A stretch of 64,000 nt of DNA from Linum tenue (taxonomy: Eukaryota; Streptophyta; Magnoliopsida; Malpighiales; Linaceae), in NCBI GenBank assembly GCA_946122785.1, contig CAMGYJ010000008.1:1465912-1529911 (forward strand), written 5' to 3'. Each line of letters starts with the position of its first letter. Positions within the stretch are counted from its first letter, which is position 1. The position numbers and the translations under genes are program-made. Positions 1 through 11,934 of the stretch are shown here, piece after piece. The notes under the pieces are model-generated. The model had not been told where the DNA came from and did no database searches. It saw only the letters and a list, made by a program, of their open reading frames with translations.

Positions 1-908
1 GCATGCACACCACGGTCTCGGGAATGTCTACCTCTGCTGCTCTGCCCCCAGGAATGATCGCGGGCAGCCAAGGTACTGATCATCTGGTTCAGCTCGGGTG
101 GAGTCTTAGTGAGAATATCCCCTCCTGGGCATAGAGACTCGATCACCCTCTGGCTGTCTGGGGTGAGGGCACTGTAGAAGTTCCCCACTGTGAAAGCATC
201 ACTGAAGCCATGATGGGGACACTGCCAGAAATATCCCATGTACCGCTCCCATGCATCACAAAGTGACTCATCTGGCTCTTGGCGGAAGTGAGTGATCTCC
301 CGTTGAATCTCTGTGGTCTTCGATGCCGGATAGTACCTGTGCACGAACTTGTCTTCCAGATCGTCCCAAGAAGTGATGGACAATGGGGGCTGGGTCTCCA
401 ACCACCTCTTAGCATTCCCCGCCAGAGAATGGGGGAAGAGGTGAAGGCGGATTGCGTCATCCGAAACACCGTTCAGCTTGAACCCGTTCGTCAGCTGCAG
501 AAAACGGGAAAGATGTGCCCGGGCCTCCTCATCCTTCAAACCATGGAACTGGATAGATGATGTAATGAGTTGAATCCAGCATGGCTTGATCTCGAGGTTG
601 TTCGCTGGGATGGGCGGATAGAGGATGACCGGGCGGATGTCGGCAATCCTTGGAGTGTAGTAGTACTCCAAGGTGGGACCCGGCGGTGGTGGTGGATGCT
701 AATTCACCGGGGGAGCATGTCGAGCATTCCCCGGTTGTGGGATGTCTTTGCCTTCCATCTCGTGCTCGTCCTCAGATTCGCTGCTCAATTGGCCGTCTCT
801 GTACTCCACTGTAACATGTCTAGCTCGCTGTTGTCTCCGAAGTTGGTTGCAGGTGCGTTCAATCTCTGGATCCAACGGCAGTAAACCTCCTGACTGGCTA
901 CGGGTCAT
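1..908 (-). pseudogene. Ty3/gypsy gag (Athila-like), cut by window edge
   Basis: The minus frame starts at ATG 908 (MTRSQSGGLLPLDPEIERT) and stays open to base 1 except for one in-frame TAG at 699-701. About 170 codons in, it shows the retrotransposon gag core (PF03732 type): hydrophobic segments around HLFPHSLAGNAKRWL, then the W-DLEDKFVHRYYP and FRQEPDESL motifs. Gag would form the virus-like particle of the element. It lies directly downstream (minus sense) of a tRNA-Asp type primer site and an LTR, so it is the first gene of one element whose pol region lies left of the window. The stop suggests an inactive copy. Family call is strong; lineage (Athila/Tat) is inferred from the primer site and N-terminus. 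Confidence 0.85.
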
Positions 909-1032
909 GCACTATCTGCACACAATCAAGCAATGCAAACCCGTGAAGGCACAAGTGGGAAAGAACAAACACTCAATGCGAAAATGAAAATGCTAAAGTA
1001 ACAGAAATCACTTTTCTTCAACAACCTAGCCG

Positions 1033-1050
1033 TCCCCGGCAACGGCGCCA
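1033..1050 (-). other. Primer binding site, tRNA-Asp type
   Basis: Minus-strand TGGCGCCGTTGCCGGGGA, six bases from the LTR end. This is the known Asp-tRNA primer complement of Athila/Tat-type plant gypsy elements. Confidence 0.85.
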
Positions 1051-1056
1051 AAAACT

Positions 1057-2417
1057 TGACTCACTCCTACTGTCACTCTAGAAAATGGCCAAGTGAAACC
1101 ACTTCCTAAAGCGTAGTATAGTGGGTTTAGGTTTCAATGTCAACCCGGGTCCTAGATGTGATGACTACTCAGTGAATTCGTATTATCTAGCAATGAAACT
1201 TTAGTGAAGGTCTAAACTAACAAGCAAGCAAAGCAACTAAACGGTTGTTTTCAGGTTAAGAGAGGTCACCCGGATATGGTTCCCCCTAGTCTGCAGTTAA
1301 GCCGGATTGTAATTACCAAGTTCAATTTCTATGATAGTTATACTGCGGAAGGTTCTCAAACAGTCTGAAGTCCCGACTAAAGGTCTTCAGACCCTCTCAA
1401 TCTGAGTCTCTAGCGGGCGACTAACCTCCACCGGAGTAAACAGATTGAGGCCCTAACGAACCAAACCTCCACTACCGAATTGAATTCGGTACATAATAGT
1501 GAATTGGCTCCTCGACTAAAGTCACCAATTCACTACCTTCAATTAAGGATGCTCTATCAACCTAGGCAGATATTCTCATTCTAGGTTAAAGCAGAAACAA
1601 CAGGAATTTGATCAGGATTCATGCCATTCAATCATTCAAACCTCAATCGAATATAATCAAATCATAGAAACAGTACTTGGATTCATACAATCAACCCTAA
1701 CATACAGATCTAGGGTTCTCCATACCCAGATGAATGGGAGAACTACTCCATGGAGAAAGAAGCAAAAGCAGAATCAGATGCGGAAACCATACTGTGAAGG
1801 ATGGATTTCAGCTTCTGGACGTTGATCGGCACTTCTCTAAGCTCAAGCCAAGCTCCAATGGTGATGAAGATCAAGCTAGGGCACTTGGAGACTCTTGTTC
1901 GTCGCTTTCTCTCTCTAGGAATCGCTCTGTCTCTCTAAAACTCTAATCGCCTCTCTTTTTGGCTGAAATCTGCCTAATAGGGCATCACTGGCCATAACAC
2001 GGTCGAGGGCACGGCCGTGTTCTAGTCCAGCCCGCCCGTGCCCTCTGCCACGTGGTAATTACACGGGCACGGGCTGGGGAAAACACGGGCGTGTTCTGTG
2101 TGGGACACGGCCGTGTTCTGGTTGACCTCGCCCGTGTTTTTTAGCTGTTGTAGCTCACGAGTTGGGAAGTCTCGGCAGTAAAAACACGGCCAGGAACACG
2201 GCCGTGTTCTGAAGGCCTCCTGCCCGTGTTTTGGTCGTGGCTCGACCAAACGACTTCCAAATGCTCCAAAACTCGCGCTTGGCCTTCCCTTCGACGCCTG
2301 GGACCTGAAATAGGACAAAGTAGCACAACCCGGCGTAAAATAGGCCAAAACACACAACTATGCTCCGCAAATGGATAAGAAATAGGGGTATAAAATTATG
2401 CAATTACATCGTTATCA
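1057..2417 (-). mobile_element. 5' LTR of the Athila-like gypsy element
   Basis: On the minus strand the LTR begins TGATAACGATG at 2417 and ends GAGTCA at 1057, six bases from the primer site, giving about 1.36 kb with TG...CA ends. The partner LTR is outside the window, so the outer edge (2417) is inferred from the TG end and a TATAC-containing start. It includes a run of palindromic CACGGCCGTGTT-type motifs at 2000-2232. Confidence 0.65.
2000..2232. repeat. Cluster of palindromic CACGGCCGTG motifs in LTR
   Basis: CACGGCCGTGTTCT or a one-sided variant (GCCCGTGTTTT, CACGGGCGTGTT) recurs about eight times in 230 bp, in both orientations. Confidence 0.75.
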
Positions 2418-2653
2418 GTCTCCGAAAGGGAGTTTATGACTCTTGTGGGATAGACAGGACAAACAATGTTACAAAATAGAGGATTTAGACAGAAGCAAGG
2501 GGTTAACACGAAGAAGACGAGATAATGACTTGGAGGAGGGGTGGCCAAGTTGTTGATGCCAGGACTGAGTAGAGTTCCGAGTCATCACCAACACCAACCA
2601 AACCGTCGAGCCTCCTCCAGGGAATTTATAGGTGTCCCCCTTGTTCCTTCATA

Positions 2654-3499
2654 TCAGCAGTGGCGCCCCATGCGAAGGTCCTTCACAAGAAAAAAACCAG
2701 AGAAGAATTCCATCGAGACAAGTTTAGCGTGACAAAGTTTAGCGAGAGAAATTAACCGTTGCTTGATGGCGGAAACACACAAGACATCATTAAGAGCAAG
2801 GGAGCGAGTAGAGGAGGGTAAGGATGATGAACCGATGTGGGTGATGCGCAACCCTGAGCATCACCAAGGTAAACCTCGTGAGGACTTGTGTAATCGGAGT
2901 AAAGGGCTAAGCTGTCGAGATCGTTGGTCACATGATGTGTAGCCACCGAGTCCATGCGCCATGAGCCATCACGAGTAGAAGAGTTGGTTTGCGTGGTGTG
3001 AGTCTGAGGACGTTTCTGTGGATGAAGGTGGTATAACAATGCTTCGTTGTGTGTCCCAGTGTATCGTTGTACTGGCACATGACACAAGAGGAACGACAAG
3101 TCTCTCCTTCATCAATAGAGTGAGGGGAATCCCATGAAGAAGGGGAGTCAGCGCAGCGAGGGTTTGAGCCACGACCAGGTCGACCTCTACGGCGTCTGCG
3201 AGCACCTCCACGATCACGTTGAGTGTTGTACGCCGTTGCAGGAGACAGATGAGAAACATTATGGGCTTTGATTTTAGCCTCAAAGGAGAGCAGCTGATCA
3301 AGAAGATCTTTAAGAAGATTGGAGGGGTCTTGCAATCCCTAATGCCAGCCGAAAATTTGTTGTAATCATCGTCGAGGCCATGGAGACAAAGACAGACCAG
3401 TTCATCTTCGTGAACGATAGTGTCAACAATAGTCATCTTTGTTGCAATGCCCGAACGAATGAGTGAAAACTTGATGGTGATTGAGCTATTGTCGAACAT
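2654..3499 (-). pseudogene. Ty1/copia gag-protease fragment
   Basis: Minus strand, in two frames. Upstream (3499-3335) is the end of a copia gag: LCLHGLDDDYNKFSAGIRD then FLK-LLDQLLSFEAKIKAHN after a frameshift near 3330. Next come an Arg-rich stretch and a degraded zinc knuckle (CQYNDTLGHTTKHC). The protease start is seen as DSVATHHVTNDLDSLALYS (active-site DSGATHH with G to V), followed by the pre-integrase motif ending in LISLAKLCHA near 2740. Integrase core, RT and RNase H are missing. The gypsy LTR edge at 2417 probably marks where the later insertion cut this element. Between 2418 and 2653 I see no readable protein. Confidence 0.8.
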
Positions 3500-3610
3500 G
3501 ATGATCGTCGCGGGAGGTAGCTTTCAGAGAAGCGGCGCTGAATCTGGGCGCCAAACTTTGAAGCTTGTGACGAGGGATTAGTGTTTTGAGATCAATGCTA
3601 TAGGGCAGGA

Positions 3611-3623
3611 GGCCCTGATACCA
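3611..3623 (-). other. Primer binding site, initiator-Met type
   Basis: Minus-strand TGGTATCAGGGCC directly next to the LTR at 3624; standard copia primer site with one change. Confidence 0.8.
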
Positions 3624-3851
3624 TGTAAGGAATATGAACTGTGTATTTGTATTGATGTATAGAAGGGATATTTATACCCATAGATGTACATGTTTTCACA
3701 TACAATTAGGAAATAGAACTATACATGAACAAGGAAACTAAATACTACAAGGATAAAGACTTATCCTTAATATGTCTTACCGACCCCGTCAGCGAGTGCA
3801 TGCAGAATCTCCCCGTCGCTGCACTATCAAATCGGGTAAAAATCGCTAACA
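3624..3851 (-). mobile_element. Copia 5' LTR, 228 bp
   Basis: Plus strand starts TGTAAGG and ends GCTAACA, so the minus-strand element runs TGTTAGC...CCTTACA with matched TG/CA ends, abutting the primer site. It belongs to the copia fragment at 2654-3499. Confidence 0.8.
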
Positions 3852-5044
3852 TAGCAGAAGGCATCTTTCTCTAGAGGTTGGGAGCAAGAGAGTTACTATA
3901 TACACTCTCATTCCCTCAAGCTCCGATTCGCCGAAAAGCCTTCCCTAGGCGTTGCGTAGAGATAATCAGGTCCCACCCAAGGAACATCTCCGCCTCAGCA
4001 ACAAGGCCGCCGAACCCGAATTATGGCAATCTCCATGAAGAGCAGGGCAACACGTTGATGGTGTCAATGCCACCGCCGTCGATGTTGTTCGTGGAGGACA
4101 ATGGCGGGGAGAGCAGCAACTGGGTGATTCACACCAGTAAGGGGAAAGTTAAAATTGGGTCCGCTCTAATCTCATTGGTCTGGTATGTGCTGATGATGTA
4201 AAGTGAAAACTCCATCAATTGACTTGTTCTATACTCGCATGCAAGAACTCAATTGAAACATATAGGAAACAACCCATTGGACCAAACTAATGATGGGATC
4301 AATGTTCCTTTTCTTTGGTGGGTTAGGTTTGAAGTGTTAAAGGCTATGCCTTACTTCATTCCCTCAAGGATATGCAATCAAAAGATTGTTTATTTAAATT
4401 CACGAGTCGAAAAGAAGTTCAAAGTAATTAGAAACAGAAGGGATTCAATTTTACCTAACAATTCATGACATGAATTCCAATAACTGAAAGAAATCCCTAA
4501 TAGAAGAAGAACACCAATCAGGAAGAGGACTAGAACAGAAGAGGAGCCAGATAAGCTCGAGTTCATGGCAGCAAGCCCCAACTCAAGCTATCTAGACACT
4601 TAATCCGAACCCAATCCAAAGACTCCCAAAGAACTGATCAGTTCTTACTGAGTCGAGGAAACTATTGCCCTTCTATTTCTAGGATAGGTTTTTATATAGA
4701 ATCAACTGTGCCATTCGTCCGTCTCTTTCATCTTCAATGCATATTACCATTTGATCGAAATAATGATGGCGAGGGCTGATGCACAAGAGGCTCGCATGAT
4801 GCTTTGACTGTTTGATGATGATGAAAGCAAGGAATGAAGGTGAAGACGCGAACAGGGGTCTTGACGAGGATAGAGAAGATGTAACCGTGTCAGGTGGGCT
4901 TTTAGATGAGTGGGCCTTTTGGTTCTGGGAAGGGAGACGAGGCAAGGCCCAACAATCTCCCCCTGCGTTCAAGCCTTTATTCCGGCAATCATCCAAAGCA
5001 AAACTGAGGTATCTAGTTCTGTAGATTCTCCAGAATATAGGATA
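3852..5044. other. No recognisable gene
   Basis: Two short ORFs (plus 3878-4201, 107 codons; minus 4581-4390, with a hydrophobic stretch VLVLFLIGVLLLLG) match nothing I know, and codon patterns give no support. I see no element borders until the target duplication at 5045. Confidence 0.5.
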
Positions 5045-6070
5045 GACTTTGTCGCACCCCGAATTTTGAGTTCAGGTTCGACAATAGCTAATTAACGGTT
5101 GGTTGCACAGTTACGTACGAAATATTGTGACCGTGGGTTAGAAATAATAATAATAATAATAACAGCATTAATAACTATTGTTATTATTATTAATATTATT
5201 ATTATTATCTTAATCACCACCATCTCAACGCTAGCAACAAAGGAAAGATAAAAATAAAAGAAAAACTCCAAAATAAAACCCGCCAGTTACAACCCCAACC
5301 CGTCTCGTTTCACCTCCCATCCCCATTTACAATTAACCTAATAGAAAGAAAGGAAAAGAAACCCTACTCACCTAGAGAGCTAGCGGCAAAACAAAAACAA
5401 AAACAAAGATGAAACCCCCCACTCCGCCACTCGTCCCGCTCCGCTCCTATCTCACCTCTCCCCGGCTCTCAATTTATTTTCCCTCTACAATGTAGCCACC
5501 TAAGAAGAGCCATGGTTGGAATTATTATCTTCCCTCATAGGACCCGAGCATAAAAGAGAAGGCCAGGTGAGAGTATGCGACGCCGAAGCATGGAATGGAA
5601 GGAGCTATGAATTCATAACTTTTCAGCGAAAGGTAGATGAATCACCGCTGTCACTGTTGGTTCGGAGCTACCAATCAACAAAACCATCGTACAAGGAGCA
5701 AGAGGACGAAACTAGCTAGCCGATCCTGGGGAAATTGATGTAGCTCATGTGATGGTTGGGGATGTGGCCAAGCAAGCATGAAACGAACAATTATTGAAGG
5801 AAAATCGATTCCTAGATAGTGGCTGATTCAATTCATATGGCTTTAACACGAGGTGAGTGTAAAGGGGGTAAATTCTACGCCTTACATATTCTTTCAAGTA
5901 TTAGAGTTTTCAGCATTTTGTGAAGTGTAGCTATGGTTGTTTATGCTCATGGTTGATGATATGTGCTTGTTTGAGTTGTGGTTTATAGTGAATGTGTGAT
6001 GTTTGCTTTAAATCTTTACGTTTATGAGTTATTGTTAAAGTTGTATACAAGTCCTTTTGTTTTAAGAAGT

Positions 6071-6094
6071 ACTTCACCTTCAAGAAGGTGAAGT
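6071..6094. repeat. Perfect 11-bp hairpin conserved in both LTRs
   Basis: ACTTCACCTTC and its complement GAAGGTGAAGT separated by 2 bases; the same 24 bp recurs unchanged at 10849-10872 in the 3' LTR. Confidence 0.85.
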
Positions 6095-6153
6095 CGTTTT
6101 AAGTGTTTTTAGTCACTAGCGCCAGTCCGTTGTCATTTGAGATCTTTGAGACA

Positions 6154-6243
6154 GAGCAGCAGTTATGCTCTTGAGATATTTAAGTTGAGCAGCAATTATG
6201 CTCTTGAGATTTTTAAGATGAGCAGCAGTTATGCTCTTGAGAA
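6154..6243 (+). repeat. 33-bp tandem triplication in LTR
   Basis: Three copies begin GAGCAGCA at 6154, 6187 and 6220; also present in the 3' LTR at 10932, 10965 and 10998. Because 33 is a multiple of three, an overlapping 84-codon ORF (6137-6391) reads as an 11-residue repeat; I regard that ORF as incidental. Confidence 0.85.
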
Positions 6244-6926
6244 TCGTGGAAGAAGAGCCTTCCACGATAAGTTTAAGTTTAAGGAAAGCCTTCCACGTAT
6301 GGCTTCTTCTCATACGTATGAGGTTGCAACCGGACTAGCTAGTGAGGATCCCCATGTCAGTCATGTATTTAAGTCGAGATTTGAGCTTTAAGAATGGAGA
6401 GTAACAGTAACTCGCATACAGTTTTAAGACTTAAGATTTTTATAACAGTGGAAGTATAAAACAACTTCGACTAAGTTAAGTAAAGTGATCAAGTATTAAT
6501 AAGATGTTAAACGTAAGGGCGTAGACTGACCATAACTCACTCACCAGTTTGAATAAGAAGGAGCTAGAGGAGCATTTAGAGAGCAACGAGATCTAGAGAA
6601 ACAGTTCGAGGGAAGCCAGCTAGAGGAGAACGATACGAGTGTCATTGGAGGATGTCTAGTCAGATTTTCCTATGAGCAGCAACAGTAGTTGAGACTAGTT
6701 AGTTATTACATTTTATGATTCTGAGTATAGACTGGAGATTAGATTGAGATTTTAAAGATTGAGTTTAACTTGCCCATGTGTTAGGGCGTTGCTTAAAACT
6801 ACAAGTGTGTGTTTTCAGTATTTTATTTATGAAAATTTTTCCCGCTGCAATTTAAGATTTGAGTATTTTATTTATCAGGGGCATTTTCGTAAAAGTTGTA
6901 CCCGGCCGGGTTAGGGTGTATCATTT

Positions 6927-6939
6927 TGGTATTAGAGCC
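6927..6939 (+). other. Primer binding site, initiator-Met type
   Basis: TGGTATTAGAGCC three bases after the 5' LTR; one change from the usual TGGTATCAGAGCC. Confidence 0.85.
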
Positions 6940-9900
6940 TGTCTTCCTCTGTTCCTTGGTCTCCAAGGAATACTGGAATATCGGTCTCAGTTTAAAAGGC
7001 TTTTGTTTTAAAGGAAAGGAAAACGAGTCAAGGATCTTCTTTTAAGAGTTTATAGAATCTCCCGTCTACTCTAATCATATTAAGGTGAATAACTATGACA
7101 GCACGGCACAAAAGGATAGTAGCCCGGGGTGCGATTGTTTAAAAATAGGCTAGGACGGGATTTAGTTAACATGTCGTGGTTTGTCAAATGAGAGATTTAG
7201 GCATATGGTGATCGCCAGTAAGAAAGAAAGGATGAAAGAAACGTGACCAACCCAAGTAGAATCTCAAAGGCTCTCAAGATCAAATATCTCATCGACATGA
7301 TAGATAGTAGTTTTTGAATTAGTTAACCAACTACTCGGCAGTTAGCAAACAGATCATCATCAACCTAGAGAAGGAAGGAGGAACGTTGCAAAGGTGTGTC
7401 GAGGTAGAATCAAATGTGCGAGGACTTCAACTCCGAACACCAGCAAAGAGGTGCCAATTGAAAGGGAATACCTCAATGATTTTGAAGGAGTTGAGAGAGT
7501 AGTACGAGGATTTTACTACTAGGAAAGAAGTGGATGATCTAATAAGCTAAGACAAACAAAGGGGAGAAATATGAATCTCCGAAGTAAGAGGTACAATCAC
7601 CAGATGCCAGTAGCTATGATCCTAGGATGATGTTAGGGTCTTTGGTCCTAAGCAGTGGGCAACGGGTCAAGAAACAAGAGGTACCCCGAGAAGTCCCTCA
7701 ACTAGTTTTTGTGGTCGATGGCTCAACGCCATTACAACACAGTGACAAGGAGCAGAGGAAAGTTTAGACTTTAAGAAAGGCTAGGGTAGTATAAAGCAAG
7801 CGAAGGAGGAAATAAGTAGGTTATAAGGAGTATGAAAGGACGTCAAGAAGTCAATAAGTCAAGGCGGAGATGAGGCATGGTCACTTACATATGACGAAAA
7901 AGAAACCCTTATACATAAACTACATCACTAGAGAAGAGGGTACAAGACCCTGGGGAGTTAGGCCAATGACAAGCCTTTAAAAGAAACAAGACAACCAACG
8001 AGATAAATGGTGTAGAGGACAAGTTATGGTCTTAGTACGACCACCATTTGGACGAGACGTGGAGGAAAGTGCCACCAAAGTCTAAAGCATGCCATGTAGA
8101 AGACAGTGGGGAGTCAATACATAAGAAAAGACAAGGAATGTGAGAGAGAATAACTGTTAGTGAGTAAGAATAGAGAACTTCTTCTCAATAATGCGTGAGT
8201 TGAATATTAAGTTAACAGCGAGCTCGAAAGAGGATATTAAAGGCACTACAAACAACCCAGATCACGCAAGTTCAGGAGGTTGTTGGGACCATTGAAAGGG
8301 GAATGCAAGAGTTCGTGATGATTTGTTATGTAGTTGTCCTATCCTAAATGGAGGGAGTACCTAGCCACTTAGGGTATGTGAGGGGTGACAGAAGGAGGAA
8401 CCTCCGTAGTAAGTTGGAAATAGGGGGCTAAGAGTTGAAGTCTCGAAACCAGCTATGGAAGTAATTCATTAAGCCAACCGAGTATAGACAAGTAAGTGGA
8501 ATGTTCAACAAATGTTCTAGTGAATGGGAAGGATTGAGAATATGTGTGGGTGACTCGAGTACAAGAAACTGCATAGTGGAGCATGACGAGGAAAAGCATT
8601 ACCGAGAAGGAGAAAATCATTAAGTTACCTATCTAAAGTGCCCCACTCTGAGTGGGTGCAGCATAGTAGGAGGGCATCTAGAGGAGGCGCGTAGTGAAAC
8701 AGCCTTGTCTAGTTAAGCCACTAAGAATCCTAACTAATATACTAAGCCAATGTACAAGAATCGATTGAAACAAAAGATGTGAAGTTATGTTAAAGTTTAC
8801 CAGGGGCAAGCCACTATGGGAAGCTTTGACCCAAAAACAAAGAGAAGATACTCAACAGAGTTCGGATTCCAAAGATAGTACAAAGCAATAACAGAGGAGT
8901 AGTAAAAGTAAACAAGCAAGGAGTAACAAGGAGATGACCACCGATTGATGACTAAAATGAGAGACGAAGAATCTTGGAAGGAAGTAGGAGATTCAGACCT
9001 AGAGGGTACAAGGTCCTAGGAGACCTACGAGGCTACGTTAAAAGAGTATTTGCGATCAAGCAAGAAGGAGGTTAAGTCATCATTAGTGATCTGGGTGTTC
9101 GAAGTAGCATTACCTGCTTAGGTATCAACTGATGGAGATAGGGGATGCCCTACATACGTTTGAAGTACGTAGCCGATGTGAAAGGGGTAAGAAGCATAAG
9201 ACAACAGGGTATTACTGAGCTGGTCTAACGCTCATCATGGGCGTTTACATCATGGAGTTCAAGGAGTTACACCAACATTCGTGAAAAGGAGAACATTATA
9301 GGTCAAAATAGAGGTGAATTATAAGGCGACCTCACTTAAGAAATCTTGAGGGGAGAACTTGAGATATCGCGGCGATCACAAGATATTTTGAGCAAAGTAC
9401 TAAAACATCCAAGTCGTCTATGAGTGGAAAAGTTTATAGTTGTATGGAGCTGATAGTTAGCTGACCAAGTTGTCTAGGAGAAATGGTTGAACTACCATTG
9501 TACTATAATCACATCTGATTGGAGGGAAGGATTCATAGCTCCATGCTCTATCAGATAAGGAGGTTCAATTCCCCGTAGTAAAAGGATTACAACAAGCCAG
9601 GTTGGAGATAGCCACAATGGACCAATTTCGAGGGCGAAATTTCTATCAGTGGAGAAGAAATGTGATATCTCGATTTTGGATTTAGGTGCAACAAAAACTA
9701 TCAGGTGACTTAGATCAACATGTCAAGCCAAACCGGCATTTTGTTTAATCACTTTTGGGACAAGTTGTGAAACAAAAAGGGCAGTGAGTCACTCAAGGTT
9801 ACATGAGTGCTACAGCTAGGTGGGGATACCTATGATTGTCAAAAAGGAAATATATGAGGTACAATGAACTACACGAGATGAGCAAAGACTTGTAACAAAG

Positions 9901-9997
9901 TGGTTATGGTAAGAGTAAATGATCGTGGGAAGGAAGTATAAGAATGAGGTTAACAGGAGGATAAGTCCGAGCAAATTTCGGGGACGAAATTTTTATT
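6940..9997 (+). other. Non-coding interior of LARD-like element
   Basis: About 3.06 kb, purine-rich on the plus strand, no ORF reaching 60 codons. I could not recognise gag, protease, RT or integrase even allowing frameshifts. An LTR-start-like echo lies at 9621-9680. Confidence 0.75.
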
Positions 9998-10010
9998 AGG
10001 GTGGAGGAAA
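9998..10010 (+). other. Polypurine tract
   Basis: AGGGTGGAGGAAA immediately before the 3' LTR start TGTAACACCCC. Confidence 0.8.
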
Positions 10011-11687
10011 TGTAACACCCCGAATTTTGGGTTCAGGTTCGACCATAACTAATGAACGGTTGGTTGGACGGTTACGTACGAAATATTGTGACCGTGGGTT
10101 AAAAATAATAATAATAACAATAATAATAATAATAATAATAATAATTATTATTATTATTATTATCTTAATCACCACCATCTCAACGCTAGCAACAAAGGAA
10201 AAGTAAAAATAATAGAAAAACCCAAAATAAACCCCATCAGTTACAACCCCAACCCATCTCGTTTCACCTCCCCTCCCCTCCCCATTGACAATTAACCTAA
10301 TAGAAAGAAAGGAAAAGAAACCCTACTCACCTAGAGAGCTAGCGGCAAAACAAAAAACAAAAAGAAATATGAAAACCCCCACTCCGCCACTCGTCCCGCT
10401 CCGCTCCTAGCTCACCTCTCTCGGCTCTCAATTTATTCTCCATACCACTCTAATATAGCCACCTAAGAAGAGCCATGGTTGGAATTATTATCTTCCCTCA
10501 TAGGACCCGAGCAGCAAAGAGAAGGCCATGTGAGAGTATGCGGCGCCGAAGCATGGAATGGAAGGAGCTATGAATTCATAACTTTTCAGCAGAGGTAGAT
10601 GAATCACGGCTGTCGCCGTTGGTTCAGAGTTACCAATCAACAAAACCATCGTACAAGGGGCAAGATGACGAAATTAGAGTTTTCAGTATTTTAGTGAAGT
10701 GTTGCTATGGTTGTTTAAGCTCATGATTTACGATATGTGCTTGTTTGAGCTGTGGTTAATAGTGAATGTATATGTGATGTTTGCTTTAAATCTTTACGTT
10801 TATGAGTGATTGTTAAAGTTGTATACAAGTCTTTTTTTTTTAAGAAGTACTTCACCTTCAAGAAGGTGAAGTCGTTTTAAGTGTTTTTAGCCACTAGCGC
10901 CAGTCCGTTGCTATTTGAGATCTTTGAGACAGAGCAGCAATTATGCTCTTGAGATATTTAAGTTGAGCAGCAGTTATGCTCTTGAGATTTTAAAGATGAG
11001 CAACAGTTATGCTCTTGAGAATCGTGGAAGAAGAGCTTTCTACGATAAGTTTAAGTTTATGGAAAGCCTTGATGACTTCTCATACGTATGAGTTGGCAAC
11101 CAGACTAGCTAGTGAGGGATCCCTGTGTCAGTCAAGTATTTAAGTCGAGATTTGAGCTTTAAGAATGGAGACTAACAGTAACTTCCAAACAGTTTTAAGA
11201 GTTAAGATTTTTATAACAGTGGAAGTACAAAACCACTTCCACTAAGTTAAGTAAAATGATCAAGTATTAATAAGATGTTAAACGTAAAGGCGTAGACTGA
11301 CCCCAACTCACTCACCAGTTTGAAGAAGAAAGAGCTAGAGGAGCATTTAGAGAGCAATGAGGTCCAGAGAAATAGTTCGAAGGAAGCCAGCTAGAGGAGA
11401 ACGATACGAGAGTCATTGGAGGATGTCTAGTCAGAGTTTCCTATGAGCAGCAGTAGTTGAGACTCGTTAGTTATTACGTTTTATGATTCTGAGTATAGAC
11501 TGGAGATTATATTGAGATTTTAAAGATTGAGTTTAACTTGCCCGTGTGTGGGCGTTGCTTTAAACTACAAGTGTTTTTTCAGTATTTTATTTATAAAATT
11601 TTTTCCCGCTGCAATTTAAGATTTGAGTATTTTATTTATCTAGGGCATTTTAGTAAAACTAGTACCCGGCCGGGTTAGGATGTTACA
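10011..11687 (+). repeat. 3' LTR of LARD-like element
   Basis: 1677 bp, TGTAACACC...GATGTTACA, collinear with the 5' LTR but without the 189-bp block. Carries an (AAT)n/(ATT)n inverted microsatellite at about 10108-10163. Confidence 0.9.
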
Positions 11688-11934
11688 GACTTTTATTTCA
11701 TATGCTGCAGATGGATCTTGACAGATAAGGAATCAGCTACAGCAATTTAGATTTGGCAAAAATGAAACATACTTAGACCATTATGGTCTTTAAACAGGAG
11801 ACACACACAATTGACCATTATGGTCTTTTCAAACATAGACATTCAGACACTTAGAACATAATACTATGATTCCCTTTATTTCTCTAAGATATTTTCTTTA
11901 CAGCATCCTGATGATTGTTGTCCTGTGACTCCCC

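Larger units (their letters stand above)
5050..6923 (+). repeat. 5' LTR of LARD-like element
   Basis: 1874 bp, TGTCGCACC...GTGTATCA. Relative to the 3' LTR it has an extra 189 bp at 5711-5899. Contains AAT/ATT microsatellites near 5146-5210, a hairpin at 6071-6094 and a 33-bp triplication at 6154. Confidence 0.9.
5045..11692 (+). mobile_element. Complete LTR element without coding interior (LARD-like)
   Basis: Two related LTRs (5050-6923 and 10011-11687) flank a 3.1-kb interior. Both outer edges carry the 5-bp target duplication GACTT (5045-5049 and 11688-11692), so the borders are firm. There is an initiator-Met primer site at 6927 and a purine tract at 9998. The interior has no ORF of note in any frame. 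LTR starts (TGTCGCACCCCG / TGTAACACCCCG) and the AATTTCGGGGACGAAATT motif before the 3' LTR resemble Del/Tekay chromoviruses, so this is probably a non-autonomous relative mobilised by such elements. Confidence 0.9.

Noticed and set aside
143..560. ORFs on both strands (minus 469-143, plus 279-560)
   Set aside because: Shadows of the open gag frame running 908 to 1 on the minus strand.
6137..6391. 84-codon ORF with an 11-residue repeat in the LTR
   Set aside because: Explained by the 33-bp non-coding triplication; the ORF is not preserved in the 3' LTR.
9996..10178. Ile-rich minus ORF
   Set aside because: Translation of the AAT/ATT microsatellite.
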